This document shows, piece after piece, positions 43,946 to 53,102 of a stretch of 64,000 nucleotides of DNA (positions are counted from its first letter, which is position 1; each line of letters starts with the position of its first letter). The DNA is taken from NCBI RefSeq assembly GCF_010093045.1, contig NZ_CP048115.1, positions 2,790,001 to 2,854,000 on the forward strand, in the 5' to 3' direction. The notes beneath the pieces were generated by a model, which saw nothing but the letters and a program-made list of their open reading frames with translations, was not told the origin of the DNA and ran no database searches. The DNA is from Mucilaginibacter sp. 14171R-50. Its GTDB lineage: Bacteria; Bacteroidota; Bacteroidia; Sphingobacteriales; Sphingobacteriaceae. Made by a program: the position numbers and the translations under genes.

Positions 43946-44875
43946 TTATGATTTGCTTTCAATACTGCCCAAAGTACCATCTACGCCGTTGAGGGCTTTT
44001 TTTGCTTGTTCCCAGCTTGCGTCGTTTGGATCGAAAGTACTCCGAATATAAGCCAAAATGCTTTCACATACAAAGGCAACACGCTCCGGATTTTCATCAC
44101 TTGTTTCGCGGGCATCATACCCCGATATGCCCCCAAAGATGTGTTCGGCGCCGAACACGGTCAGCAGGTCCTTCGGGCCGGGGCTCTGATAGTAAGCATC
44201 TGCACGCCAATTGTCCACATCAGAGAACATGAGGTTGATGTCTTTGTCGCCATTCACAATGAGCGCCGGCAAGGTCATAGTTCCGAAATTACCGGCCGCC
44301 AACACCGGATAATGCTGTCTGTTTACGCCGTTAAATCCTTCGGGGCCACCGCTCACACCGATCAGCACCTGGGCGGTTATCCGCGGTTCTGTGAAATTCA
44401 CTATTTTTCCTGTTGCAGGGTCAGTTACCTCCATACCGGCCAGCATGGCAACCGTGTGCCCGCCCATGGAATGGCCGATGGCCGCGACTTTTGATTTGTC
44501 TACTCTTCCGGTTAAGCCGGGTACCGTTGAAATTATTTCGTCCAAATGATCAAGGATAAATTTCATGTCCGTTGCCCGTGAGCTCCAAAACAGGGGCGCT
44601 TCAGGAAGAGATGCGGGCAGGGCGAGTGCTCTGGAATTTTGGTGAGTAGGTTGAATAACAACAAACCCTTCTGCCGCAAAAAAATCTACCATGGGGGCAT
44701 ATCCTTTATACGAAGATAGAAAGTTAGAAGGGCCGTGTCCGTGCGAAAGGAGAATGACAGGCAGGTTGTTTCCGCTTGCGGGTGCAGAAACTTTTATTTC
44801 AAGGTCTACATGTCGGCCGGGTACAGTTAATACAATTGGACTAAAACTGATGATGGGTGTTTTTGACTGTTTCAT
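43946..44875 (-). CDS. Alpha/beta hydrolase (PAF-acetylhydrolase/dienelactone-hydrolase-like)
   Basis: This protein has about 309 residues, starting at MKQSKTPIISFSPIVL; an ATG ten codons upstream is weaker. The oxyanion region VILLSHGHGPSNFLSSYKG, nucleophile elbow GHSMGGHTVAML (GxSxG), acid in LIVNGDKDINLMF and histidine in FGAEHIFGG complete the catalytic triad. It has no signal peptide, so it is cytoplasmic. It hydrolyses an ester or similar bond; substrate unknown. Confidence 0.88.
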   Translation of the reverse strand: MKQSKTPIISFSPIVLTVPGRHVDLEIKVSAPASGNNLPVILLSHGHGPSNFLSSYKGYAPMVDFFAAEGFVVIQPTHQNSRALALPASLPEAPLFWSSRATDMKFILDHLDEIISTVPGLTGRVDKSKVAAIGHSMGGHTVAMLAGMEVTDPATGKIVNFTEPRITAQVLIGVSGGPEGFNGVNRQHYPVLAAGNFGTMTLPALIVNGDKDINLMFSDVDNWRADAYYQSPGPKDLLTVFGAEHIFGGISGYDARETSDENPERVAFVCESILAYIRSTFDPNDASWEQAKKALNGVDGTLGSIESKS

Positions 44876-44901
44876 TTTCTTTTGATTAAATTTGGATATA
44901 G

Positions 44902-45063
44902 TCAAAGGTCATCAGCTTTCAGCTCCCCGGCGTAGTGAAATCGGGGCATTACGTAGCCAAACTCCGGAAAAGGTAGCAACCCATCAAAGCGTTTTATTCC
45001 AATGACGAACAGGTCGCAGTCTTTGAAGGGGATAATATAATCAGACCAGGGTGCTTTTCCAGG
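44902..45063 (-). pseudogene. Orphan C-terminal coding fragment of unknown family
   Basis: On the minus strand an open frame without a start reads APWSDYIIPFKDCDLFVIGI, continues KRFDGLLPFPEFGYVMPRF and ends HYAGELKADDL-stop. The composition looks like real protein, but I cannot name the family. It lies between the DinB stop and the hydrolase start, so it is probably the 3' end of a gene lost by deletion. Confidence 0.4.
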
Positions 45064-45072
45064 TCAAATTTT

Positions 45073-45594
45073 TCAATGTTTTCCGGTACCGAACTTGCTG
45101 GCATTGAAACTCGCGGAGCCGCCGCGTGGGATGGTTAGTGAATGCCAGTCGGCCGCGGACATTTTGCCGATGTAAACGATCTGGCCTACATGATAAGGAT
45201 AATGGGCAAGTTGCCGGTTAATGGCTTCCATTACTGTGTGTGCTTCGTTTCGGATATAAATGATCTTATCCAGGTCGGCCTCATGTAGCGAGTGCAGCGT
45301 ATTTAGTAACACCTGCCAGCCATTTTCCCAAAGGGCCAGCATTTCAGTTCGTGATGCAACATGGTTATCGAATTCCGCTTCCCGGTCACGGTCCGGTTTT
45401 TCGCCATCTGTTGTGAGCATGTCTGTCCAGCGGCTGCGCATGTTGCCGGCCAAATGCTTCACGATCGTGGCGATGCTGTTGCTTTCGCTATTGAACTGCC
45501 AGAACAATTGTTCATCGCTGACCTGCGCAAAGGTGCGCTCGCCCAGTTGTTTATAATATTCAAATTGCTTGATCGCGCTGTTAAGGTAATTCAT
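45073..45594 (-). CDS. DinB/DUF1572-family protein
   Basis: This 173-residue protein has LNSAIKQFEYYKQLGERTFAQVSDEQLFWQ at the N-terminus. Metal-ligand histidines are likely in IVKHLAGNMRSRW and in QLAHYPYHVGQIVYIGKM, the DUF1572 pattern of the DinB superfamily. Its ATG overlaps the stop codon of the upstream permease gene (ATGA at 45591-45594), indicating translational coupling. Probably a metal-dependent thiol transferase or detoxification protein; substrate unknown. Confidence 0.9.
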   Translation of the reverse strand: MNYLNSAIKQFEYYKQLGERTFAQVSDEQLFWQFNSESNSIATIVKHLAGNMRSRWTDMLTTDGEKPDRDREAEFDNHVASRTEMLALWENGWQVLLNTLHSLHEADLDKIIYIRNEAHTVMEAINRQLAHYPYHVGQIVYIGKMSAADWHSLTIPRGGSASFNASKFGTGKH

Positions 45595-47039
45595 AATTTA
45601 CTGTTCTTTTTACTGTAACCAAAGTAAATAACTAAACCGAGAATTAGCCAGGCTAATAAACGCAGCCAATTAGCCCAGCCAAGGCCATAGATCATAGCCG
45701 CGCAAAAGGTGATGCCTAATAGCGGCACTACGGGCACCCAAGGCGTACGAAATTGCCGTTCCAAACCCGGTTCCCGCTTTCGTAAAATAATGACCGAAAG
45801 ATTGACCAGTATGAAAGCGAACAAAGTACCGATGCTGCTCATGTGGCCGACCACATTGCCGGGTATGAAGGCAGCGAACAGACCCACCAAAAGCAGGATC
45901 ACTAAATTGGCTTTATAAGGCGTTTGGAAACGGGGATGTAATTCGGCAAACACTTTTGGCAGTAAGCCATCCTGCCCCATGGCGTAAAATACGCGCGACT
46001 GCCCCATCAGCATGGCCAGGATAACCGACGAGAAACCGGCAAGCAAGGCCACCGTAACCAATTGCGCCAGCCAATCGTAACCCGGCATAGCCTGATGGAT
46101 GGCGAACGCAACTGAGGCTTCCCTGCCTCCATTACGGAGGTCCTGCACAGAGACCAGCCCGGATAGTACGTGGCCGAACAGAATATATAGCACGGTGCAA
46201 AAAGCCAAGGTGCCTAAAACCCCTATGGGCATGTTTCGTTTAGGGTTGATGGTTTCCTGTGCTGTGGTACTTACCGCGTCAAAACCAATAAAAGCAAAGA
46301 ACACCGTACCGGCCGCCGCAAGTATGCCGCCGATACCGCCAAAAGGGTGACTGAAACCTTGTTCATCCACATAGGTCGTTGCTGGTGGAATAAAGGGTGT
46401 GTGATGAGCTGCGTTGATAAAACCCCAGCCGGTTATAATAATCAGCACAACAATCGCCACCTTGACGATCACAATAATGCCGTTTACCCAGGCCGATTCT
46501 TTAGTGCCTTTGATCAGCAAAAGGCTGATGAGCGCGATGATCACCAGCGCAGGTAAATTAATGATACCATGTTCCCCACCAGCAGACACCTGGAAAGGCG
46601 AGTGCGACCAGGCAAAAGGGATTGGCGTAGTATGGAGGATATTCACCAACAGGTTATTCAGGTATTGGCTCCAGGAGATGGCCACCGTAGCCGCGCCCAC
46701 CGCATATTCGAGGATCAGGTCCCAGCCGATGATCCAGGCCAGCAATTCGCCCATGGTCGCGTAAGTATAGGTATAAGCGCTGCCCGATATGGGAATAGCC
46801 GAGGCCAGTTCGGCATAACAAAATCCGCTGAGCGCGCAGCCCAGCGCGGCAACCACGAAAGCGATGGTGACCGAAGCGCCGGCATCATCGGCAATGGCGG
46901 TAGCGGTGCTCACGAACAGGCCGGAACCAATAACGGCACCGATGCCCAACCCGATGAGCGACCATACGCCCAGTGTGCGCGGTAAATTTCCGGTTTCCTG
47001 TAAGAGCCCGGCAATAGGTTTCTTTTTATCAAAAAGCAT
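45591..47039 (-). CDS. APC-family amino acid permease
   Basis: This 482-residue protein has about 12-13 transmembrane helices. VWSLIGLGIGAVIGSGLFVST at residues 25-45 is the classic APC helix-1 motif, and FFAFIGFDAVSTTAQETINPKRNMPIGVLG is the helix-6/7 signature of cationic amino acid transporters. It likely imports basic or neutral amino acids. It overlaps the DinB gene by 4 bases and follows the ketopantoate reductase gene with no gap, so the three form an operon. Confidence 0.93.
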   Translation of the reverse strand: MLFDKKKPIAGLLQETGNLPRTLGVWSLIGLGIGAVIGSGLFVSTATAIADDAGASVTIAFVVAALGCALSGFCYAELASAIPISGSAYTYTYATMGELLAWIIGWDLILEYAVGAATVAISWSQYLNNLLVNILHTTPIPFAWSHSPFQVSAGGEHGIINLPALVIIALISLLLIKGTKESAWVNGIIVIVKVAIVVLIIITGWGFINAAHHTPFIPPATTYVDEQGFSHPFGGIGGILAAAGTVFFAFIGFDAVSTTAQETINPKRNMPIGVLGTLAFCTVLYILFGHVLSGLVSVQDLRNGGREASVAFAIHQAMPGYDWLAQLVTVALLAGFSSVILAMLMGQSRVFYAMGQDGLLPKVFAELHPRFQTPYKANLVILLLVGLFAAFIPGNVVGHMSSIGTLFAFILVNLSVIILRKREPGLERQFRTPWVPVVPLLGITFCAAMIYGLGWANWLRLLAWLILGLVIYFGYSKKNSKL

Positions 47040-47936
47040 TTATAAGAGGTTTAATTGTGATTTCAGGGCGGTAAGTTCACCCAATAGTTTAGTATAAGGA
47101 ACAGGCAGGTCGCCCGCCAGGCTTACAATCTCGGCATTAAGTGTTGCGATTTCGGTCGGCCGGTGGTTGCGGATATCCTGTAAGGTAGAAATGAACTGCC
47201 CGTCGGACATCCGGCTGATGGACAATAAACTGTCCTCTACCTCTTGTGCACTTAGTGCGACACCTTGTCGTTCAGCAACAGCCAGGCACTCATGAATAAC
47301 ATTCCGTGCCATTCGAAGGGCGAATTCATTTTTGTAAAAAATGCCGTTATCAATATCCAGCAACGGACAAATGGAATTGAACACACAATTGGCGATCACC
47401 TTTTTCCAGATCAGCGGCTGGATATTTTGCTCACTCCTGAACCGGAACCAGGGGTTGTCGAGTTGGCCGACCAATTCATCAAGCATCCCTTGTTCACCTT
47501 GGACCAAACCGACCGGGCAGGCGCTTACCGGCTTAAAGCGTACCGTACCATCCGCATTGAACTGGGCGGTGACCAGCAGCACACAACGGTAGAGCTGCCG
47601 GATATGTTGATCGATAAAGGGCTGTTCGATATTCAAGCCGTTCTGTAAAAGGATGACAGGTTGATTGGCGCCTCTTAACTTTGCCGCAATAGTGCTGTTA
47701 GCGAATGATTTTGCGGTAACCAATATCAGGCCGCTCTCAAATGAAATTGTGGCGAGGCTGGCGACTTTGACCGCCGCTTGAGATAGCTGCCCGGAGACAT
47801 GGACGTGAATGGCCTGGAAATCACGCTGTGTTTCTTGTACCTGCCTGCTTTTAACCAGCACAACTTCTTTGCCGGTATTTTGAAGCAGAACCGCCAATGC
47901 CTGGCCGATTGCCCCGGCCCCTATAATATAGATCAT
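47040..47936 (-). CDS. 2-dehydropantoate 2-reductase family protein
   Basis: This 298-residue protein has the Rossmann motif MIYIIGAGAIGQALAVLL at the N-terminus, LILVTAKSF near residue 72 and LLQNGLNIE near 95, with the catalytic lysine region WKKVIANCVFNSICPL near 170 and the C-terminal helical domain. This matches PanE/ApbA ketopantoate reductases, which make pantoate for coenzyme A. The operon partner is a permease rather than panB/panC, so a related 2-keto acid reductase is also possible. Confidence 0.88.
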   Translation of the reverse strand: MIYIIGAGAIGQALAVLLQNTGKEVVLVKSRQVQETQRDFQAIHVHVSGQLSQAAVKVASLATISFESGLILVTAKSFANSTIAAKLRGANQPVILLQNGLNIEQPFIDQHIRQLYRCVLLVTAQFNADGTVRFKPVSACPVGLVQGEQGMLDELVGQLDNPWFRFRSEQNIQPLIWKKVIANCVFNSICPLLDIDNGIFYKNEFALRMARNVIHECLAVAERQGVALSAQEVEDSLLSISRMSDGQFISTLQDIRNHRPTEIATLNAEIVSLAGDLPVPYTKLLGELTALKSQLNLL

Positions 47937-47938
47937 GG

Positions 47939-48481
47939 TTAACGCTTGGAATAAACGATTAGTGAAGCTTTAGCAATTGCGGCCTTGTTTAGCATAAAGC
48001 CAGTTATTGCAGCAGTTGAAGTACTCTTGGTTCCCAGTTTCGCGGTGTTCAGCGCATATACGGTGATGATATAACGATGAGGTGCATCACCTTCGGGCGG
48101 ACAAGGCCCCTGGTAACCCCGTGCACCGGTATCATTGGCGCTTTGTAAGCTGCCTGCGGGTGCTAAATTGCTTTTCAGGTCACCGGCACCTTGCTTTAAC
48201 CGGCTGATGTTAGCCGGGATGTCTACGATCACCCAATGCCAAAAACCGCTGCCTGTGGGCGCATCAGGATCATACATCTTAACGGCAAAACTCTGGGCAT
48301 TTACAGGTGCGTGGCTCCAATGTAACTCGGGTGAATGGTTCTGGCCATTGCAGCCCATGTTTCCCGCCACGAACGCCGGGGTGAACTGACCGCCCAGGTC
48401 GGCACTGCTTAGTGTAAATGTTTGTGCAACAGCGTGCTGAGCGATCACTAATGCGAGGGCAATAAAAAGTATCTTTTTCAT
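47939..48481 (-). CDS. YbhB/YbcL-type PEBP-like secreted protein
   Basis: This 180-residue protein has a signal peptide (1-19, ending AVAQ). The PEBP core is clear: NHSPELHWSHAP, FAVKMYDPDAPTGSGFWHWVIVDIP, GYQGPCPPEGDAPHRYIITVYAL. Family members bind phosphate-type ligands and resemble Raf kinase inhibitor proteins; bacterial roles are unknown. It ends 2 bases before the ketopantoate reductase start, so it is probably the first gene of that operon. Confidence 0.93.
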   Translation of the reverse strand: MKKILFIALALVIAQHAVAQTFTLSSADLGGQFTPAFVAGNMGCNGQNHSPELHWSHAPVNAQSFAVKMYDPDAPTGSGFWHWVIVDIPANISRLKQGAGDLKSNLAPAGSLQSANDTGARGYQGPCPPEGDAPHRYIITVYALNTAKLGTKSTSTAAITGFMLNKAAIAKASLIVYSKR

Positions 48482-48528
48482 ACCTCAAATATGCCGGGGC
48501 ACAGGTTATCGCTGTTATTGCAAAAAGT

Positions 48529-49368
48529 TCAATCTTTATTGCGCAAAGCCCAATCCGCAGGCGTGGAGCCATATTGCCTTCGAAAGGCAGTATTAAAATT
48601 AGACAAGTGCTGATAGCCATAATCCAGGTAAACCGAACTAACAGGCTTACCTTTATCCAGTTCGGCGGCTGCCATTTCCAGCCGGCGTTCACGGATATAC
48701 TTTTGCGGCGACACGCCATAAGCCTTCTCAAAATCGCGTTTGAATGACGACAGGCTGCGGTTGGCCAGAAAGGCCAGTTCTTCCAGCGTCAGCGGGTTCA
48801 TTAAATTGGCCTCAACCAGATGCTTCAATGGCGGTTCATTTTGTGCACCAAACAGCGCGGTAATTACGTCGGGCGCAAGTTCATATAAGGCTGTAAGCAA
48901 TTCCCGGATCTTTAATACCGCCATTTCAGCCGACAATGTTTGCCGCTGATCGATCAGCGAGCGCAGGTGGTCAACATAAGACTGTATATAGCTATCTACC
49001 TCAAAATACAGATAGGGAGCATTGGCTTTGGGCTGAGGTTGTGCCGGTTTACCCGCCATGAACTCATGTCCCAGCCGCGCCGGAAAGAATACAATGAAGC
49101 TTTGGTATAAAGCGTCAGTATTGCTGTGTTCGGCAATGATAGAATTACCTTCGGGGATCAGCACGCCATGCCCATAGCGCAGTGTAGTGTTGCCGCCGGC
49201 ACGATAAATGCGCTTTTGCCCGTGCTGGACAAAGCTGAACGCGCAACATTCAAACAGCACACGGCTGCGGAATGGCCCGCCGCGGTCCCTATAATTCAGG
49301 AATACGATATCTCCCGCCGCGATCTGCGGCTGACCCTTAACAGCTTGAGGTACTTGAATAATTTCCAT
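48529..49368 (-). CDS. AraC-family transcriptional regulator (CuRT/PchR-like N-terminus)
   Basis: This 279-residue protein has an N-terminal domain with a cupin-like pattern (SRVLFECCAFSFVQHGQKRIYRAG, GHGVLIPEGNSIIAEHS). The C-terminal double HTH is clear (TLEELAFLANRSLSSFKRDFEKAYGVSP, VSSVYLDYGYQHLSNFNTAFRRQYGSTPADW). It is encoded 3 bases downstream of the MocR gene and 47 bases upstream of the PEBP operon, which it probably regulates. Confidence 0.93.
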   Translation of the reverse strand: MEIIQVPQAVKGQPQIAAGDIVFLNYRDRGGPFRSRVLFECCAFSFVQHGQKRIYRAGGNTTLRYGHGVLIPEGNSIIAEHSNTDALYQSFIVFFPARLGHEFMAGKPAQPQPKANAPYLYFEVDSYIQSYVDHLRSLIDQRQTLSAEMAVLKIRELLTALYELAPDVITALFGAQNEPPLKHLVEANLMNPLTLEELAFLANRSLSSFKRDFEKAYGVSPQKYIRERRLEMAAAELDKGKPVSSVYLDYGYQHLSNFNTAFRRQYGSTPADWALRNKD

Positions 49369-49371
49369 TCG

Positions 49372-50784
49372 TTAAATAATAAGGCGCCCTAACTGGCGCA
49401 AAGCGTTCTCTATCGTTTCGTTCCAAGGCATACCGTAGCTAAGGCGCATACAGTTGCTGTACTGGTTTTGCAGCGAAAACATCGCGCCGGGCGCGAAACT
49501 GATCTTTTGCCTCACCGCGCGGTCATAAAGCATAGCGGTATCGATCCGCTTATCCAATTCAACCCAAAGCATAAAACCACCCTGGGGGCGGCTGACGCGG
49601 GTATGTTCCGGAAAATACTCAGCAATGGCACGGCTGTAACGCAAGGCATTGGCTTGCAGCGTATGCCGTAAACCGCGCAAGTGATGCGCATACCGGCCTG
49701 TTTCTAAAAAACCGGCGATTACCTCCTGGGTAATCGTCGTACCCGCAATGCTATGGTAGAGTTTCAGGCGCAACACCTCATCTTTGAATTTCCCCGGCGC
49801 TACCCAGCCCACACGGTAACCCGGTGCCAGGGTTTTGGAAACCGAACAACACCATAATACCAAACCGCTGTCATCAAAGGAGCGGCAGGAACGCGGGCGC
49901 TCATTACCAAAATACACCTCGCCGTACAGGTCATCCTCGATCAGCGGTATACCATACTGCTGGATCAATTTGACCACTTCCTTTTTATGTTCATCAGGCA
50001 TCAGGCTACCCAGCGGGTTATTGAAATTACTGACCAGCAGGCACGCGTTGATCTTTTTGGTCATCAAGGCTTTTTTCAAAGCTTCCGGCTCAATACCGGT
50101 CTGCGGGTGCGTAGGCAGTTCAACGACTGTCAGTCCCAGGCTTTTTGCCAATTGCAATATACCAAAGTAAACAGGGCTTTCCACAGCGATCGTATCGCCG
50201 CGTTGGGTTACCGCCATTAATGATAGGGAAAGCGCATCCATACAACCGGCAGTCACTACCAGGCCGTCACTACCCAGTGAACGGCCTTCGCCTGAATAAA
50301 ACAGCGCTACCTGTCGGCGCAGGTGTTCACTGCCCTGCACCTGTTCATATTCCAGTCCGCTGCCTTTTAACTTGCGCGTTGCCTGGAGCAAGCCTTTGTT
50401 CAGCTTGGCCACAGGCAGAAGTGCTAAGGCAGGCACACCGAGCGACAAAGGGACGGCCCCATCCCGGCCCATGTCCCGGTAGACCCGGCTGATCAGGTCG
50501 TGCATATCGCCTGCTGTGCCGTGAACGGGCGTACTGGTAGCGGGCAAGCCCAAATTTCGATTTGGTGAGCGGTGCACGAAATAGCCTGACCGCGGTCTGG
50601 ATTCGATCAGCGACTTACTTTCCAATTGGTAATAAGCCTGTAAGGCGGTGCTTTGGCTGACGCTGTAACGTTCACAAATAAGGCGCAGCGAAGGCAATTT
50701 ATCGCCCACACGCAGTACCTGTTGCGCGATCTGCACTTCGATATCTGCCGCGATCTGATCATATAGATTTGTTTTGACTTTCAT
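49372..50784 (-). CDS. MocR-type GntR/aminotransferase regulator
   Basis: This 470-residue fusion has a GntR winged helix in residues 1-75 (LRVGDKLPSLRLICERYSVSQSTALQAYYQLESKSLI). Residues 100-470 are a fold-type I aminotransferase domain with NFNNPLGSLMPDEHKKEV, LIEDDLYGEVYF and the PLP lysine in SVSKTLAPGYRVGW near 317. MocR proteins use PLP or an amine adduct as effector. It is divergent from the DinB/aminotransferase pair (66 bases between the starts), so it likely controls amino-acid metabolism there. Confidence 0.94.
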   Translation of the reverse strand: MKVKTNLYDQIAADIEVQIAQQVLRVGDKLPSLRLICERYSVSQSTALQAYYQLESKSLIESRPRSGYFVHRSPNRNLGLPATSTPVHGTAGDMHDLISRVYRDMGRDGAVPLSLGVPALALLPVAKLNKGLLQATRKLKGSGLEYEQVQGSEHLRRQVALFYSGEGRSLGSDGLVVTAGCMDALSLSLMAVTQRGDTIAVESPVYFGILQLAKSLGLTVVELPTHPQTGIEPEALKKALMTKKINACLLVSNFNNPLGSLMPDEHKKEVVKLIQQYGIPLIEDDLYGEVYFGNERPRSCRSFDDSGLVLWCCSVSKTLAPGYRVGWVAPGKFKDEVLRLKLYHSIAGTTITQEVIAGFLETGRYAHHLRGLRHTLQANALRYSRAIAEYFPEHTRVSRPQGGFMLWVELDKRIDTAMLYDRAVRQKISFAPGAMFSLQNQYSNCMRLSYGMPWNETIENALRQLGRLII

Positions 50785-50850
50785 CTGCTATGGTCAAAAT
50801 TACAATTTCTGCATCTGTACACCTAATTTTTTTTCGCCCAATTTTGTGTT

Positions 50851-51393
50851 ATGACCAAAAGAGACATCAGCACCTTACACGATATCCATCCCTGGCATTC
50901 GCGCTATATCCGGTTGACGGATGATCTGCCGCCATTAGAGGTATTAAAAAAACATGCGGTAATATTTACTTCAGCTGAAGTAAAACGACTAGATCAACTG
51001 GGGAACCTTGTTTATGCACCGGGCAAATGGACGATCAGAGGCACCTTGCAACATTTGATCGATACGGAACGCATCCTGAGTTACCGCGCCTTATGCCTGA
51101 CACGGAATGAACAGGCCGACCTGCCCAATTACGATGAAGCCGCTTACGCCCGATATGTCGATACCAGTTGCCGCAGTATTGCTGACCTGCTTACCGAATT
51201 TGATCACCTACGGCAAGGTACTTTACTGCTCTATCAAAACTTTACAGACGAAATGCTGCGCCGTGTAGGTGTTGCCGCCGGGAAACGGGTATCGGTACTG
51301 GCCCTGGCCTATATCATGGCCGGGCATCCGCTGCACCATTTGGCCATCATCCAACAAAAATATTTACCGCTTTTAAACAATCCTGAAATATGA
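50851..51393 (+). CDS. DinB family protein (coupled to aminotransferase)
   Basis: This 180-residue four-helix protein has WTIRGTLQHLIDTERILSYRAL and ALAYIMAGHPLHHLAIIQQKYL, giving the spaced histidines that bind a metal in DinB/YfiT proteins. The stop overlaps the start of the branched-chain aminotransferase gene (ATGA at 51390-51393), showing translational coupling. The substrate is unknown; the coupling hints at a role with amino acid-derived compounds. Confidence 0.9.
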   Translation: MTKRDISTLHDIHPWHSRYIRLTDDLPPLEVLKKHAVIFTSAEVKRLDQLGNLVYAPGKWTIRGTLQHLIDTERILSYRALCLTRNEQADLPNYDEAAYARYVDTSCRSIADLLTEFDHLRQGTLLLYQNFTDEMLRRVGVAAGKRVSVLALAYIMAGHPLHHLAIIQQKYLPLLNNPEI

Positions 51394-52469
51394 AATACCC
51401 TATCCAAGTGGAGCGAACCCTGCATAGCAGGCTGGCGACCTATGACTTCAACAATGTACAGTTCGGGCCTAACCCGACGGACCACCTCTTCAGCGCCGAG
51501 TACCGGGACGGGCAATGGCAGGATGCCGCTATCAAACCTTTTGGCGAATTCTCCATTAGTCCGCTGGCGCTTTGCCTGCACTACGGGCAAACCGTTTTTG
51601 AAGGTATGAAGGCTTTTCGATTAGAAGATGGTGGCGTTAGCATCTTCCGTATGGATAAACATCTGTTGCGTCTGAACCGCTCGTTGGAGCGGATGTGTAT
51701 GCCAGCAGTACCTGAAGAACTGTTCTTTTCGGCTTTGGAAAATTTAGTGGCGATTGATGAAGGCTGGGTGTCCGGTTTGTCGGGCAATTCACTATACCTG
51801 CGGCCAATGGTATTCGCCACCGAAGCCCGATTGGGTGTCATGGAAGCTCAGGAATACCGCTTTATGGTTGTCGCCCTGCCGATGGCCAATTACTACAACG
51901 GCGCGGTGCGTGTAAAAGTAGAGACAGAATATACCCGGGCAGCTAAAGGCGGTGCCGGCTTTGCCAAATGCGGTGGTAATTATGGCGGCGCGTTCCTGCC
52001 CACCCGTTTGGCCAGAGCCGCCGGTTTTGACCAGGTACTATGGACAGATGGAGACACACACAGTTTTATCGAAGAATCGGGAACCATGAACGTGATGTTC
52101 GCCATCGGCGGTACGCTCATAACGCCGCCGCTGAACGGGACGATCCTGGATGGTGTGAACCGGGATTCCATCCTCACGCTTGCCAAGGCCCGCGGTATCA
52201 AAACCGAAGAAAGGCCGATCAGCTATTCGGAGTTGGAAAAAGCTTTTGAAAACGGATCAGTAGTGGAAGCTTTCGGCGTAGGCACAGCAGCCGTTCTGAC
52301 CCAGATCAGGGAGATCGATATACTGGGCAAAAGCTATTTTCCGGCAACGCCAGATGATGGTGTGGCCGCGACCTTACGGAGTGATCTTCAAGCGATTCGT
52401 TATGGGCGGTCGCCCGATATTTTTGGCTGGAATCATCGGGTGGCGTTGAAGGATGTCTATGCCTTGTAA
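51390..52469 (+). CDS. ilvE: Branched-chain amino acid aminotransferase
   Basis: This 359-residue fold-type IV PLP enzyme has LHYGQTVFEGMKAFRLEDGGVSIFRMDKHLLRLNRS at the N-terminal half, PLP lysine Lys193 in GFAKCGGNYGGAFLPTRLA, and FIEESGTMNVMFAIGG with the conserved Glu. It transfers the amino group between branched-chain amino acids and 2-oxoglutarate. It is coupled to a DinB gene and opposite a MocR regulator, so it may be a regulated, condition-specific copy rather than the housekeeping one. Confidence 0.95.
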   Translation: MKYPIQVERTLHSRLATYDFNNVQFGPNPTDHLFSAEYRDGQWQDAAIKPFGEFSISPLALCLHYGQTVFEGMKAFRLEDGGVSIFRMDKHLLRLNRSLERMCMPAVPEELFFSALENLVAIDEGWVSGLSGNSLYLRPMVFATEARLGVMEAQEYRFMVVALPMANYYNGAVRVKVETEYTRAAKGGAGFAKCGGNYGGAFLPTRLARAAGFDQVLWTDGDTHSFIEESGTMNVMFAIGGTLITPPLNGTILDGVNRDSILTLAKARGIKTEERPISYSELEKAFENGSVVEAFGVGTAAVLTQIREIDILGKSYFPATPDDGVAATLRSDLQAIRYGRSPDIFGWNHRVALKDVYAL

Positions 52470-52516
52470 TGCAGGTGAAAAAATCCACTTTCCGGAACCA
52501 GTCATAGCAGCTCTCC

Positions 52517-52577
52517 AAAAAAAACGCCCCCTGTTTTGCACCTGATACAGATCATCAGCTTGGCGAAACAGGGGGCG
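52517..52577 (-). terminator. Minus-strand terminator-like hairpin with preceding hairpin
   Basis: CGCCCCCTGTTT (52525-52536) is mirrored perfectly by AAACAGGGGGCG (52566-52577). Reading the minus strand, the stem is followed by eight T (plus A at 52517-52524), the form of an intrinsic terminator. A second perfect hairpin, GCCACGC-AAG-GCGTGGC (52584-52600), lies just before it. Together they may end an unrecognised small RNA or peptide transcript. Confidence 0.55.
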
Positions 52578-53072
52578 AAAATGGCCACGCAAGGCGTGGC
52601 TGCCAGGCAATTTAAGTTCGATAACGAGGTCGTCCTGACAACCTGCCGCTTCGGCTTCCGCTTCTTCTCTTGTGCCTTTATTGTTCCCATCTTCATCGTT
52701 TACCAAGGTTGCGTACTGTGCGCCACCGAAGCATTCTAAAAACCAGATAGTACATAGCTGATAATGAGAGTGGCTTGGAACCTGCGTATGCCGGACCATC
52801 GTATACCATTACAAAGCTTTCGATGTGCGAAAGCCAATATGTATGACATTTGAATAAAGCATCCTAAGAAAGTAGCATACAGTACTTTAAGACGAACTGC
52901 AAGACCAAATAAAAGGTCGCTATTGACGCTGCGCTCTACAGCACGAAGATAAGTGCGATTCCTTAGCATTGAGTATTCTTAAAATATCTTTCGATTATAA
53001 GAAGTGTGGTAATTGTCCCCCAATTAGTAACTGAATCAAGTGATATATTTTTTTGTAATTATATTATTCATC

Positions 53073-53102
53073 AAAGCACGACTAAATCTGTGCTTTCTTT
53101 TT
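53073..53102 (+). terminator. Intrinsic terminator-like hairpin
   Basis: Stem AAAGCAC (53073-53079) and GTGCTTT (53090-53096), 10-base loop, then CTTTTTTT. No gene is recognised just upstream, so it may end a small transcript or act as attenuator. Confidence 0.55.

Noticed and set aside
44006..44494. 162-codon plus-strand frame within the alpha/beta hydrolase gene
   Set aside because: The hydrolase has a full catalytic triad on the other strand; this frame is a shadow.
52374..52799. 141-codon minus-strand frame across the aminotransferase 3' end and intergenic hairpins
   Set aside because: It overlaps the solid aminotransferase gene, spans a terminator-like hairpin and has no family-like motifs.
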